From: Alphaproteobacteria bacterium
Lineage (GTDB): Bacteria > Pseudomonadota > Alphaproteobacteria > Rhizobiales > Aestuariivirgaceae
DNA length: 20,984 nt
Reading direction: 5' to 3'
NCBI GenBank assembly: GCA_024279045.1
Contig: JAJRRZ010000082.1
Coordinates: forward strand, 1 to 20,984
Part shown: positions 14,810 to 20,984 of the stretch, one piece after another
Layout of the letters: every line of letters begins with the position of its first letter
How positions within the stretch are numbered: position 1 is the stretch's first letter
Translations under genes and position numbers: made by a program
The notes under the pieces: model-generated
What the model saw: the letters and a program-made list of their open reading frames with translations, nothing else
Told to the model about the DNA's origin: nothing
The model's database searches: none

Positions 14810-15763
14810 ATGAGCATTGCATTCGTCTTTCCGGGGCAGGGCAGCCAGAAGGTGGGCATGGGCATGGAGCTGGCACGCACCTTCGGCGCGGCGCGGCGGG
14901 TGTTCGACGAGGTGGACGAAGCGTTGGGGCGTAAGCTGTCGGCCATTATCGCGGACGGGCCGGAAGAGGATCTGACGCTGACGGAAAACGCCCAGCCGGC
15001 GCTGATGGCCGTGTCGATGGCGGTGGTGCGGGTTCTGGAGGAAGAATTCGGCATCGATCTGGCCGATCATGCGGCGTTCATGGCCGGGCATTCGCTGGGA
15101 GAATATTCGGCGCTGTGCGCGGCGCGGGCCTTCTCGCTGGATCGCACGGCGAAGCTGCTGCAGACGCGCGGGCGTGCCATGCAGGGCGCGGTGGCTCCGG
15201 GTGAAGGCGGCATGCTGGCGGTGCTGGGGCTGGACGTGGCCGACGTGGAGGCCGTGGCCGCGCAAGCCGCGCAAGGGCGGGTGTGCGAAGTGGCCAACGA
15301 CAATGCGCCGGGGCAGGTGGTGTTGTCCGGCCATGTCGGGGCCATCGAGCGGGCCGAGGCGCTGGCGAAGGAAAAGGGCGCGAAGCGCGCGGTGCGGCTG
15401 AACGTGTCGGCGCCGTTTCACTGCTCGTTGATGATCAAGGCGGCGGAGGCCATGAGCTGGGCGCTGGGCGAGGCCAGCGAGCATGAGCCGGTGGTGGCGG
15501 TGGTGGCCAACGTTACCGCGCAGCCGGAAACACACGCGGGCGACGTGGTGCGCAATCTGGTCGATCAGGTAACCGGGCGGGTGCGCTGGCGCGAGAGCAT
15601 GGCCTTCATGCACGGCGAGGGCGTGGATACCTTCGTGGAGCTGGGAGCGGGCAAGGTGCTCACCGGGCTGGTGCGGCGCAATGCGCCGGGGGCCACGGGC
15701 ATGGCGGTGGAAACGCCGGAGCAGGTAGCAAAACTGGCGGAGATGCTGACGGGCAAGGCTTGA
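14810..15763 (+). CDS. fabD: Malonyl-CoA:ACP transacylase
   Basis: FabD loads malonyl groups from CoA onto the acyl carrier protein for type II fatty acid synthesis. The 317-aa length is usual. FVFPGQGSQ (5-13) builds the oxyanion-hole region, GHSLGEY has the nucleophile Ser95, QTRGRAMQ contributes the malonate-binding Arg120, and APFHC has His204 of the catalytic dyad. AAGGAA precedes ATG 14810. It opens the fatty-acid cluster; the 263-bp space behind it, shared with the divergent DUF3775 gene, carries the structured element and presumably the promoter. No fabH or plsX is in the window. Confidence 0.97.
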   Translation: MSIAFVFPGQGSQKVGMGMELARTFGAARRVFDEVDEALGRKLSAIIADGPEEDLTLTENAQPALMAVSMAVVRVLEEEFGIDLADHAAFMAGHSLGEYSALCAARAFSLDRTAKLLQTRGRAMQGAVAPGEGGMLAVLGLDVADVEAVAAQAAQGRVCEVANDNAPGQVVLSGHVGAIERAEALAKEKGAKRAVRLNVSAPFHCSLMIKAAEAMSWALGEASEHEPVVAVVANVTAQPETHAGDVVRNLVDQVTGRVRWRESMAFMHGEGVDTFVELGAGKVLTGLVRRNAPGATGMAVETPEQVAKLAEMLTGKA

Positions 15764-15833
15764 GAGGATGTTTTTCAGGGGCTGGATCTTGCCGAAAAGC
15801 CGAATCAAGAGAATCGCTTGAAGGGGAAAGATG

Positions 15834-16574
15834 ATGTTCGACTTGAATGGGCGTGTAGCGCTGGTAACCGGGGCGACAGGGGGCATTGGCGCGGCCATCG
15901 CGCGGGCGTTGCATGGACAGGGGGCAACGGTGGTGCTTTCCGGCACGCGCGAGAACGTGCTGGCCGAGCGGGTGGCGGAGCTGGGCGAGCGGGCCTTTGC
16001 CGCGCCATGCAACCTGGGCGACATGGAGGCGGTAAAGGCGTTGCCCAAGCAGGCGGAGGAGCTGGCCGGTGCGCCGGTGAGCATCCTGGTGAACAATGCC
16101 GGCATCACGCGCGACAACATCGCCATGCGGCTGAAGCCGGAGGACTGGCAGGCGGTGCTGGATGTGAACCTGACTGCTGCCTTTCTGCTCAGTCAGGGGG
16201 TGATGCGCGGGATGATGAAGCAGCGTTGGGGCCGCATCATCAACATCACCTCGGTGGTGGGGCAGGCGGGCAATGCCGGGCAGGCCAACTATGCCGCGGC
16301 CAAGGCCGGGATGATCGGCATGGGCAAGTCGCTGGCGCAGGAGCTGGCCAGCCGCAACATCACGGTGAACGCCATTGCCCCGGGGTTCATCGAGACGCCG
16401 ATGACGGAAGCCTTGCACGAGCAGCAGCGCGAAGCGCTGTTCGCGCGCATTCCTGCCGGGCGTTTCGGCACGCCGGAAGACGTGGCGGCGGCTGCCGTCT
16501 ATCTGGCCTCCGACGAGGCGGGCTACGTTACGGGGCAGGTGCTGGGCGTGAACGGTGGCATGCTGATGTGCTGA
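15834..16574 (+). CDS. fabG: 3-oxoacyl-ACP reductase
   Basis: FabG is the NADPH-dependent short-chain dehydrogenase that reduces 3-oxoacyl-ACP. In the 246-aa product, TGATGGIG (12-19) is the cofactor loop and NNAG (87-90) stabilises the central sheet. The catalytic residues are Asn112, Ser140, Tyr153 and Lys157 (YAAAK). The C-terminus, VTGQVLGVNGGMLM, is the family ending. Two ATGs stand in tandem (15831, 15834); AAGGGG at 15821-15826 is 7 nt from the second, which I prefer. The 67-bp gap after fabD has no obvious terminator, so the two genes are probably co-transcribed. Confidence 0.97.
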   Translation: MFDLNGRVALVTGATGGIGAAIARALHGQGATVVLSGTRENVLAERVAELGERAFAAPCNLGDMEAVKALPKQAEELAGAPVSILVNNAGITRDNIAMRLKPEDWQAVLDVNLTAAFLLSQGVMRGMMKQRWGRIINITSVVGQAGNAGQANYAAAKAGMIGMGKSLAQELASRNITVNAIAPGFIETPMTEALHEQQREALFARIPAGRFGTPEDVAAAAVYLASDEAGYVTGQVLGVNGGMLMC

Positions 16575-16996
16575 TGCAATGCATGCGGCATGGCGGCTGT
16601 CGGGGCTTGTGCATGCATGGCAGGTTTGCGTGCGGCATATGCTTGTCAGGGTGTTCGCATTCGGGGGCGATGATGAACCGGCGGCTTGGCAAAATGCTCT
16701 TCCTGTTTGCCCTTGCCAGGCTTGACCCGGCAATCCAGAAAGCCGCATGCACAGACGCTGGCTGGCAAGCTCGGTCTGGATGCCGGGATCAAGTCCGGGC
16801 ATGACGCAAAATGGAGACATTGCCGCACACATAAAACGTCAAGTGATGCCATGGGCGAGGCGTTGTGCGCCTTTGTCAAACCGCAGGTGATATGATAGGG
16901 AACTTGCGGAATCGGTCGCTCGGGGTCTGGCGCGTGGCGCTGGCTGGTGGCGGCCAATCGGGGGATACGGCATTCAACACAACCTGAGGGCTTACG
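16575..16996. other. 422-bp gene-free interval between fabG and acpP
   Basis: The interval holds the dispersed palindrome at 16714-16806, GCATGC-rich sequence just after fabG (16580-16616), and presumably the promoter of acpP in its right part. I could not place -35 and -10 boxes with acceptable spacing. The short open frames run through the palindrome and are not credible. Confidence 0.6.
16714..16806. repeat. Dispersed alphaproteobacterial palindrome (MPGLDPGI type)
   Basis: The left arm 16714-16739 (CTTGACCCGGCAATCCAG core) and the right arm 16775-16801 (GGATGCCGGGATCAAGTCC core) are imperfect inverted copies, with TGACG following the right arm. Read on the minus strand the right end gives VMPGLDPGIQ, the peptide recognised as an artefact of a palindromic repeat scattered through many alphaproteobacterial genomes. 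It would form a long hairpin if transcribed. Confidence 0.75.
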
Positions 16997-17236
16997 ATGA
17001 GCGACATTGCGGAGAAGGTGAAGAAGATCGTGGTGGAACACCTCGGCGTGGACGAGGACAAGGTGAAGGAGGACGCCAGCTTCATCGATGATCTGGGCGC
17101 GGACAGCCTGGACAACGTGGAGATGGTGATGGCCTTCGAGGAAGAATTCGGCATCGAGATTCCCGATGATGCGGCGGAGACCATCCAGACGGTGGGCGAT
17201 GCCATCAAGTACATCGAGCAGAACGCCAGTGCCTGA
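16997..17236 (+). CDS. acpP: Acyl carrier protein
   Basis: AcpP is the 79-aa acidic carrier of growing acyl chains; Ser37 in GADSLDNVE receives 4'-phosphopantetheine. Helix I (about 3-16), the long acidic helix II after Ser37 (DNVEMVMAFEEEFG) and the IPDDAAE turn are all standard. A GAGGG stretch precedes the ATG. It stands alone between a 422-bp upstream gap and a 151-bp downstream gap containing a strong hairpin. This fits separate high-level expression. Confidence 0.98.
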   Translation: MSDIAEKVKKIVVEHLGVDEDKVKEDASFIDDLGADSLDNVEMVMAFEEEFGIEIPDDAAETIQTVGDAIKYIEQNASA

Positions 17237-17277
17237 CGGCGCGGAAACTTGCGCGACGGAAGGGAAGCGAAACTTGT

Positions 17278-17301
17278 GGTGCGCCCGTCTTCGGGCGCAT
17301 C
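17278..17301 (+). terminator. Hairpin between acpP and fabF
   Basis: GGTGCGCCCG (17278-17287) pairs with CGGGCGCATC (17292-17301) over 10 bp with a TCTT loop; the sequence after it has no proper T-run. It lies 42 bp past the acpP stop. It probably attenuates read-through into fabF or protects the abundant acpP message. Confidence 0.55.
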
Positions 17302-17387
17302 TTCGTATGTGCCGACTGGCGCAAGCCCGGGGGCACAAAAAGACGTCCAGGAGCCTGCTGGCTTCAACAACAGGGAGCTGAAGCGTC

Positions 17388-18650
17388 ATGCGCAGGGTTG
17401 TCATTACCGGGCTGGGCATGGTCAGTCCGTTGGGGGGCAACGTCGAAGATACCTGGTCGGCCATCCTGGCGGGCAAGTCCGGCGTTGGTCCCATCACGCG
17501 TTTCGACGCTTCCGGGCTGGCCTGCCGCATTGCCGCGGAGGTAAAGAAGGGCGACGGCACGGGCGGTACCTTCAACCCTGATGAGTGGATGGAGCCGAAG
17601 GAGCAGCGGCGCAACGACGAGTTCATCGTCTTTGCCGTGGCCGCTGCCGGGCAGGCTATTGCCGATGCCGGACTGGAGCTGAAGACGGAAGAGGAGAAGG
17701 AGCGCGCCGGGGTGCTCATCGGCTCCGGCATTGGCGGGCTGGCCAGCATCGAGCAGACGGCGCTGCTGCTGAAGGAGAAAGGGCCGCGGCGCGTCTCGCC
17801 GTTTTTCATTCCCGGCTCGCTGATCAACCTCGCAGGCGGCATCATCTCCATCCGCCACGGCCTGAAGGGGCCGAACTCGGCGGTGGTTACCGCCTGTGCC
17901 ACCGGCACGCATGCCATTGGCGATGCGGCGGAGATCATCGCCCGGGGCGATGCCGACGTGATGGTGGCGGGCGGCTGCGAGCAGGCCATCTGTCCGCTGG
18001 GCATTGCCGGGTTCCTAGCCTGCCGGGCACTGTCCACCTCCTACAATGACGAGCCGGAGAAGGCCTCGCGCCCGTGGGACGAGGGGCGTGATGGCTTCGT
18101 CATGGGCGAGGGTGCGGGTGTGGTGGTGCTGGAGGACTACGAGCACGCCAGGGCGCGCGGCGCGAAGATTTATGCGGAACTGATCGGCTACGGCATGTCC
18201 GGCGATGCCTATCACATCACCGCGCCGGCGGAAGATGGCGACGGGGCATACCGCTGCATGCGCGCGGCGGTGGAGAAGGCGGGTATCCAGCCCGGCGAGA
18301 TCGACTACATCAACGCGCATGGCACCTCCACGCCGCTGGGCGACGAGATCGAGCTGCGGGCGGTGGAGCGGCTGCTGGGCAACCGGGTGGGCGATGTGGC
18401 GATGTCGTCCACCAAGTCGGCCATCGGCCACCTGCTGGGCGCGGCGGGGGCGGTGGAGGCGGTATTCTCCGTGCTGGCGATTCGCGACCAGGTGGCGCCG
18501 CCGACGCTCAATCTCGACAACCCTTCCGTGGAGACGGCCATCGACCTGTGCGCCAACGCGCCGCGCCAGCGCGAGATCAACGTGGCGCTGTCCAATTCCT
18601 TCGGTTTTGGCGGTACCAACGCCACGCTGGTGTTCCGCAAGGTGGCATGA
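17388..18650 (+). CDS. fabF: 3-oxoacyl-ACP synthase II
   Basis: FabF is the KAS II condensing enzyme that elongates acyl-ACP with malonyl-ACP. The 420-aa protein has the thiolase-like Cys-His-His triad: Cys170 in VVTACATGTHAIG, His311 in INAHGTSTPLGD and His348 in KSAIGHLLGAAG, with Lys343 alongside. It opens with RRVVITGLGMVSPLG and ends in SNSFGFGGTNATL, both diagnostic. GGGAG lies upstream of ATG 17388. The gene order fabD-fabG-acpP-fabF is the common alphaproteobacterial arrangement. Its stop overlaps the start of a palindromic repeat array. Confidence 0.97.
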   Translation: MRRVVITGLGMVSPLGGNVEDTWSAILAGKSGVGPITRFDASGLACRIAAEVKKGDGTGGTFNPDEWMEPKEQRRNDEFIVFAVAAAGQAIADAGLELKTEEEKERAGVLIGSGIGGLASIEQTALLLKEKGPRRVSPFFIPGSLINLAGGIISIRHGLKGPNSAVVTACATGTHAIGDAAEIIARGDADVMVAGGCEQAICPLGIAGFLACRALSTSYNDEPEKASRPWDEGRDGFVMGEGAGVVVLEDYEHARARGAKIYAELIGYGMSGDAYHITAPAEDGDGAYRCMRAAVEKAGIQPGEIDYINAHGTSTPLGDEIELRAVERLLGNRVGDVAMSSTKSAIGHLLGAAGAVEAVFSVLAIRDQVAPPTLNLDNPSVETAIDLCANAPRQREINVALSNSFGFGGTNATLVFRKVA

Positions 18651-18695
18651 GCCACAATGTGGCGGGCCACAATGTGGCGAGCCGCATGGTGGCGC
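18642..18695. repeat. Tandem 15-bp palindromic repeats after fabF
   Basis: Units at 18651-18665, 18666-18680 and 18681-18695 are GCCACAATGTGGC plus two bases, the third diverged. With GTGGC at 18642-18646 inside the last fabF codons, GTGGC and GCCAC alternate, so several competing 5-bp hairpins can form right across the fabF stop codon. It could be a terminator-like or protein-binding array, or simple slippage of a palindrome. Confidence 0.7.
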
Positions 18696-18824
18696 AAGCC
18701 ACGCCGGCGCTGGCGTCGGAATTGCCGCAATCATGTTGTCGCGGATTGTGTGGTGGCCGTTTTTCCGCCTACATGTCGGGGCAGAGGTTGCAGCACCGGG
18801 GGCACCATCATCCGGTGAGGGCCC

Positions 18825-19925
18825 ATGTGGCAAGCTGAACATTCCTCGAAGAAACAGCACAGTGCGGGGCGCATCGTCTTTCGCCGCCTGCTGATGCTGG
18901 TCATGCTGCTGGTGCTGGCGGCCTCGGCGCTGGCCGGGCTTCTGTGGCTGGCGGAACGCCCCGGCCCGTTGCACGAGCGGGTGGTGGTGCTGGTCGAGCC
19001 GGGTATGGGCACGCAACAAATTGCCGAGCGGCTGGAGCGCGAAGGGGTGATAACCTCGCGCCACGTGATGCTGGCCTATGTGGCCTGGCAGCGGGCGATG
19101 GGCGAGCAACGTTTGCTGAAAGCCGGGGAATATGCCTTTCAGCCGGGCAGCAGCCTGCGCGAGGTGCTGGAGGTGTTGCGTGAGGGCAAGGCCATCATGC
19201 ACCGGCTGACCATTCCGGAAGGGCTGAGCACGGTGCAGGCACTGGAACGCATTGCCGCGCATGAGGCATTGTCCGGGGAAATCTCCGTGAAACCGGAAGA
19301 GGGCTCGCTGCTGCCGGATACCTACCTGTTTACCCGTGGCAAGGCGCGCGATGCCCTTATTCGTCAGATGATGCAGGCACAACGCAAGCTGCTGGCCGAG
19401 CTGTGGCCGAAGCGCGCGCCGGGGTTGCCGCTGCAATCGCCGCGCGAGGCGGTTGTCCTGGCGTCCATCGTCGAAAAGGAAACGGCGGTGCCGGAAGAGC
19501 GAAGGCGCATTGCGGCGGTATTCATCAACCGGTTGAAACGCAACATGCGCCTGCAGGCGGATCCGACGGTGATCTATGGCATTACCAGAGGCAAACCATT
19601 GGGAAGGCCGCTCAGCAGGAAGGATCTGCGGCAGGCTACCCCGTGGAATACCTATGTCATTCGTGGCCTGCCACCAACGCCCATTGCCAATCCGGGGCGT
19701 GACTCGATTGCGGCGGTGCTTGACCCTCTCGATACCGACGAGCTGTATTTCGTGGCGGATGGCTCTGGCAGGCATCTGTTTGCCGCAGACCTGAAGACCC
19801 ACAATCAGAATGTACGCAGGCTGCGCCGCATCGAGCGGCAACGGGCGGAGGCAAGGCGGCAGGGCAAGGGGCAGGAACAGGCTGCAGCAGCGGAAGAAAC
19901 CGCAAGAGCGCCTGCCAAAAACTGA
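18825..19925 (+). CDS. mltG: Endolytic murein transglycosylase MltG
   Basis: MltG cleaves nascent glycan strands near the inner membrane and is thought to set glycan length. The 366-aa protein has a basic N-terminus, one membrane segment (about 22-43), a LysM-like region (VLVEPGMGTQQIAERLEREG, cut here at about 55-74) and the YceG catalytic domain. The catalytic Glu217 lies in ASIVEKET; LQADPTVIYG (243-252) and NTYVIRGLPPTPIANPG follow in the normal order. The tail is Gln/Ala/Arg-rich. GGTGAGG precedes ATG 18825. Its place between fabF and yicC is the common alphaproteobacterial order and links envelope lipid and wall growth. Confidence 0.96.
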   Translation: MWQAEHSSKKQHSAGRIVFRRLLMLVMLLVLAASALAGLLWLAERPGPLHERVVVLVEPGMGTQQIAERLEREGVITSRHVMLAYVAWQRAMGEQRLLKAGEYAFQPGSSLREVLEVLREGKAIMHRLTIPEGLSTVQALERIAAHEALSGEISVKPEEGSLLPDTYLFTRGKARDALIRQMMQAQRKLLAELWPKRAPGLPLQSPREAVVLASIVEKETAVPEERRRIAAVFINRLKRNMRLQADPTVIYGITRGKPLGRPLSRKDLRQATPWNTYVIRGLPPTPIANPGRDSIAAVLDPLDTDELYFVADGSGRHLFAADLKTHNQNVRRLRRIERQRAEARRQGKGQEQAAAAEETARAPAKN

Positions 19926-20006
19926 GTCTTTTGCCTGCTGGCGGGCCGCGCTATACCGGTTGCGCGGGGAATCACGAACACGCTTTCATATCCCGGGAGC
20001 CAGCGC

Positions 20007-20903
20007 ATGGCGCTTCACAGCATGACCGGCTTTGCCCGCACCGCCGGGGAGGCGGATGCCTTCACCTGGCAGTGGGAAATCCGCAGCGTCAACGGGCGCG
20101 GGCTGGATGTGCGCTTGCGCCTGCCGGGCGGCTTCGAGGCGCTGGAGCCGCGGGTGCGCAAGCTCATTGCCTCGCGGCTGGCGCGCGGCAACGTGCAGGT
20201 AAACCTGCAGGTGCGCCTGTTGCAGGGGGCGGAGCAGTTGCGGGTGAACCGGGCGTTGCTGGAGGCGCTGGCGGAGGAGGCGCTGCGCCTGTCGCGGCGG
20301 TTGGAGCCGCTGGCCGAGGCGCGGGTGGACATCGCCTCGCTGCTGGGCATGCGCGGCGTGGTGGAGGCGGTGCAGGCGGATGTCGGCGAGCTGGCCGAGG
20401 CGCATGGCGATGTGCTGCTGGCCGGGCTGGAAGAGGCGCTGGCGGCGCTGCTGGAGATGCGCGCGGCGGAAGGGACGCGGCTGGCGCAGGTGATTGCCGG
20501 GCAGATGGACGAGATTGCCGCGCTGGTCGATCGGGCGCGGGCGCATCCGGCGCTGGATCCGGCGGTCATCCGCGCGCGGCTGCGCGAACAGGTGGTGGCG
20601 CTGCTGGAGGCGTCCGATGGCGCGCTGGATGAACAGCGGCTGCACCAGGAAGCCGCGCTGCTGGCGGTGAAGGCCGATATCGCCGAGGAGCTGGACCGGC
20701 TGGATGCGCACATCGCGGCGGTGCGCGAGCTGCTGGCGGGGCAAGAGCCGGTGGGGCGCAAGCTGGAGTTTCTGGCGCAGGAGTTCAACCGCGAAGCCAA
20801 CACGCTGTGCTCGAAGGCGGTGGATGCCGACATTACCGACATCGGCGTGGCGCTGAAGACGATAATCGACCAGTTCCGCGAGCAGGCGGCGAACATCGAA
20901 TAG
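20007..20903 (+). CDS. yicC: YicC-family endoribonuclease
   Basis: YicC proteins are endoribonucleases; E. coli YicC promotes decay of the small RNA RyhB. The 298-aa product begins with the signature HSMTGFAR and NGRGLDVRLRLP. It ends with the DUF1732 block KLEFLAQEFNREANTL and a final helix, ALKTIIDQFREQAANIE. The middle is helical and Ala/Glu-rich. GGGAG (19994-19998) precedes ATG 20007. It lies 81 bp after mltG and 12 bp before gmk, a pairing conserved widely across bacteria. Confidence 0.95.
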   Translation: MALHSMTGFARTAGEADAFTWQWEIRSVNGRGLDVRLRLPGGFEALEPRVRKLIASRLARGNVQVNLQVRLLQGAEQLRVNRALLEALAEEALRLSRRLEPLAEARVDIASLLGMRGVVEAVQADVGELAEAHGDVLLAGLEEALAALLEMRAAEGTRLAQVIAGQMDEIAALVDRARAHPALDPAVIRARLREQVVALLEASDGALDEQRLHQEAALLAVKADIAEELDRLDAHIAAVRELLAGQEPVGRKLEFLAQEFNREANTLCSKAVDADITDIGVALKTIIDQFREQAANIE

Positions 20904-20915
20904 GGGGCGGGTGTC

Positions 20916-20984
20916 ATGTCGCAGGATGGCAAGAGCCGGGTGCCGCTGAAGCGGCGGGGGCTGGGGATGATCATTTCCTCGCCG
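20916..20984 (+). CDS. gmk: Guanylate kinase, 5' end only
   Basis: Only the first 23 codons are in the window: MSQDGKSRVPLKRRGLGMII then SSP. RRG-L-x-x-IISSP is how guanylate kinases enter the P-loop (SSPSGAGK), which would fall just beyond the edge. The yicC-gmk neighbourhood supports the call. The enzyme phosphorylates GMP to GDP. The gene is cut by the window end, not truncated as far as can be seen. Confidence 0.85.
   Translation, partial: MSQDGKSRVPLKRRGLGMIISSP

Noticed and set aside
16686..16895. 69-codon frame between fabG and acpP
   Set aside because: It passes straight through the dispersed palindrome, so the apparent protein is repeat-derived.
16873..16896. TTGTCA and TATGAT as an acpP promoter
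   Set aside because: The spacing is 12 bp, too short for a sigma70-type promoter.
18647..18838. Short frame starting ATGA-style on the fabF stop
   Set aside because: Its first codons are the 15-bp palindromic repeats and it runs past the mltG start; there is no sign of selection on the protein.

Overview
The window is a GC-rich chromosomal segment, most likely from an alphaproteobacterium. Three things point there: the run fabD-fabG-acpP-fabF-mltG-yicC-gmk, the panB-TPR-der block, and a dispersed palindrome whose minus-strand reading gives the MPGLDPGI peptide familiar from alphaproteobacterial repeats. I cannot name a genus. There is no rRNA, tRNA, IS element, CRISPR array or phage gene. 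TAA, TGA and TAG all end apparently intact genes, so the code looks standard.

Layout. 1-166: a strongly structured leader in front of gabD. 167-1630: succinate-semialdehyde dehydrogenase. 1709-3471: a DNA methyltransferase translationally coupled to a small unrecognised protein, in lower-GC DNA, possibly acquired. 3537-4735: rpiA-queF, overlapping by ATGA. 4764-4838: a perfect 29-bp hairpin between the converging queF and tadA. 4893-6862: tadA (minus), then divergent rluB/rsuA-type and rsmD genes (plus). With queF, these make a cluster of tRNA wobble-base and rRNA modification genes. 6871-9888: a minus-strand pair, DUF808/YedI-like membrane protein and acyltransferase-3/SGNH protein, with a 376-bp leader. 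10265-13428: der, a TPR/YfgM-like membrane protein and panB (minus). 13500-14102: a secreted IalB-like protein. 14136-14546: a DUF3775 gene split by one in-frame TAA. 14810-18650: fatty-acid synthesis (malonyl transfer, ketoreduction, carrier protein, condensation). 18825-20984: mltG, yicC and the first 23 codons of gmk.

The least expected signal is RNA-like. The leader of gabD and the leader of fabD contain two copies of the same element, in the same orientation. The shared lower stem has a purine internal loop and a compensatory base-pair change, and it is followed by the same AATTTATGGG/CCTGA/GCCTGA block. The upper stem differs: long in the gabD copy, short in the fabD copy. In both copies the last block can pair in two mutually exclusive ways, and at gabD one of these covers the Shine-Dalgarno. 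It could be an undescribed cis-regulatory RNA or a dispersed palindromic repeat; two copies cannot decide between them. Other points of interest are the DUF3775 nonsense codon, the 29-bp hairpin, the methyltransferase-small protein pair, the MPGLDPGI palindrome between fabG and acpP, and a tandem palindromic 15-mer after fabF.
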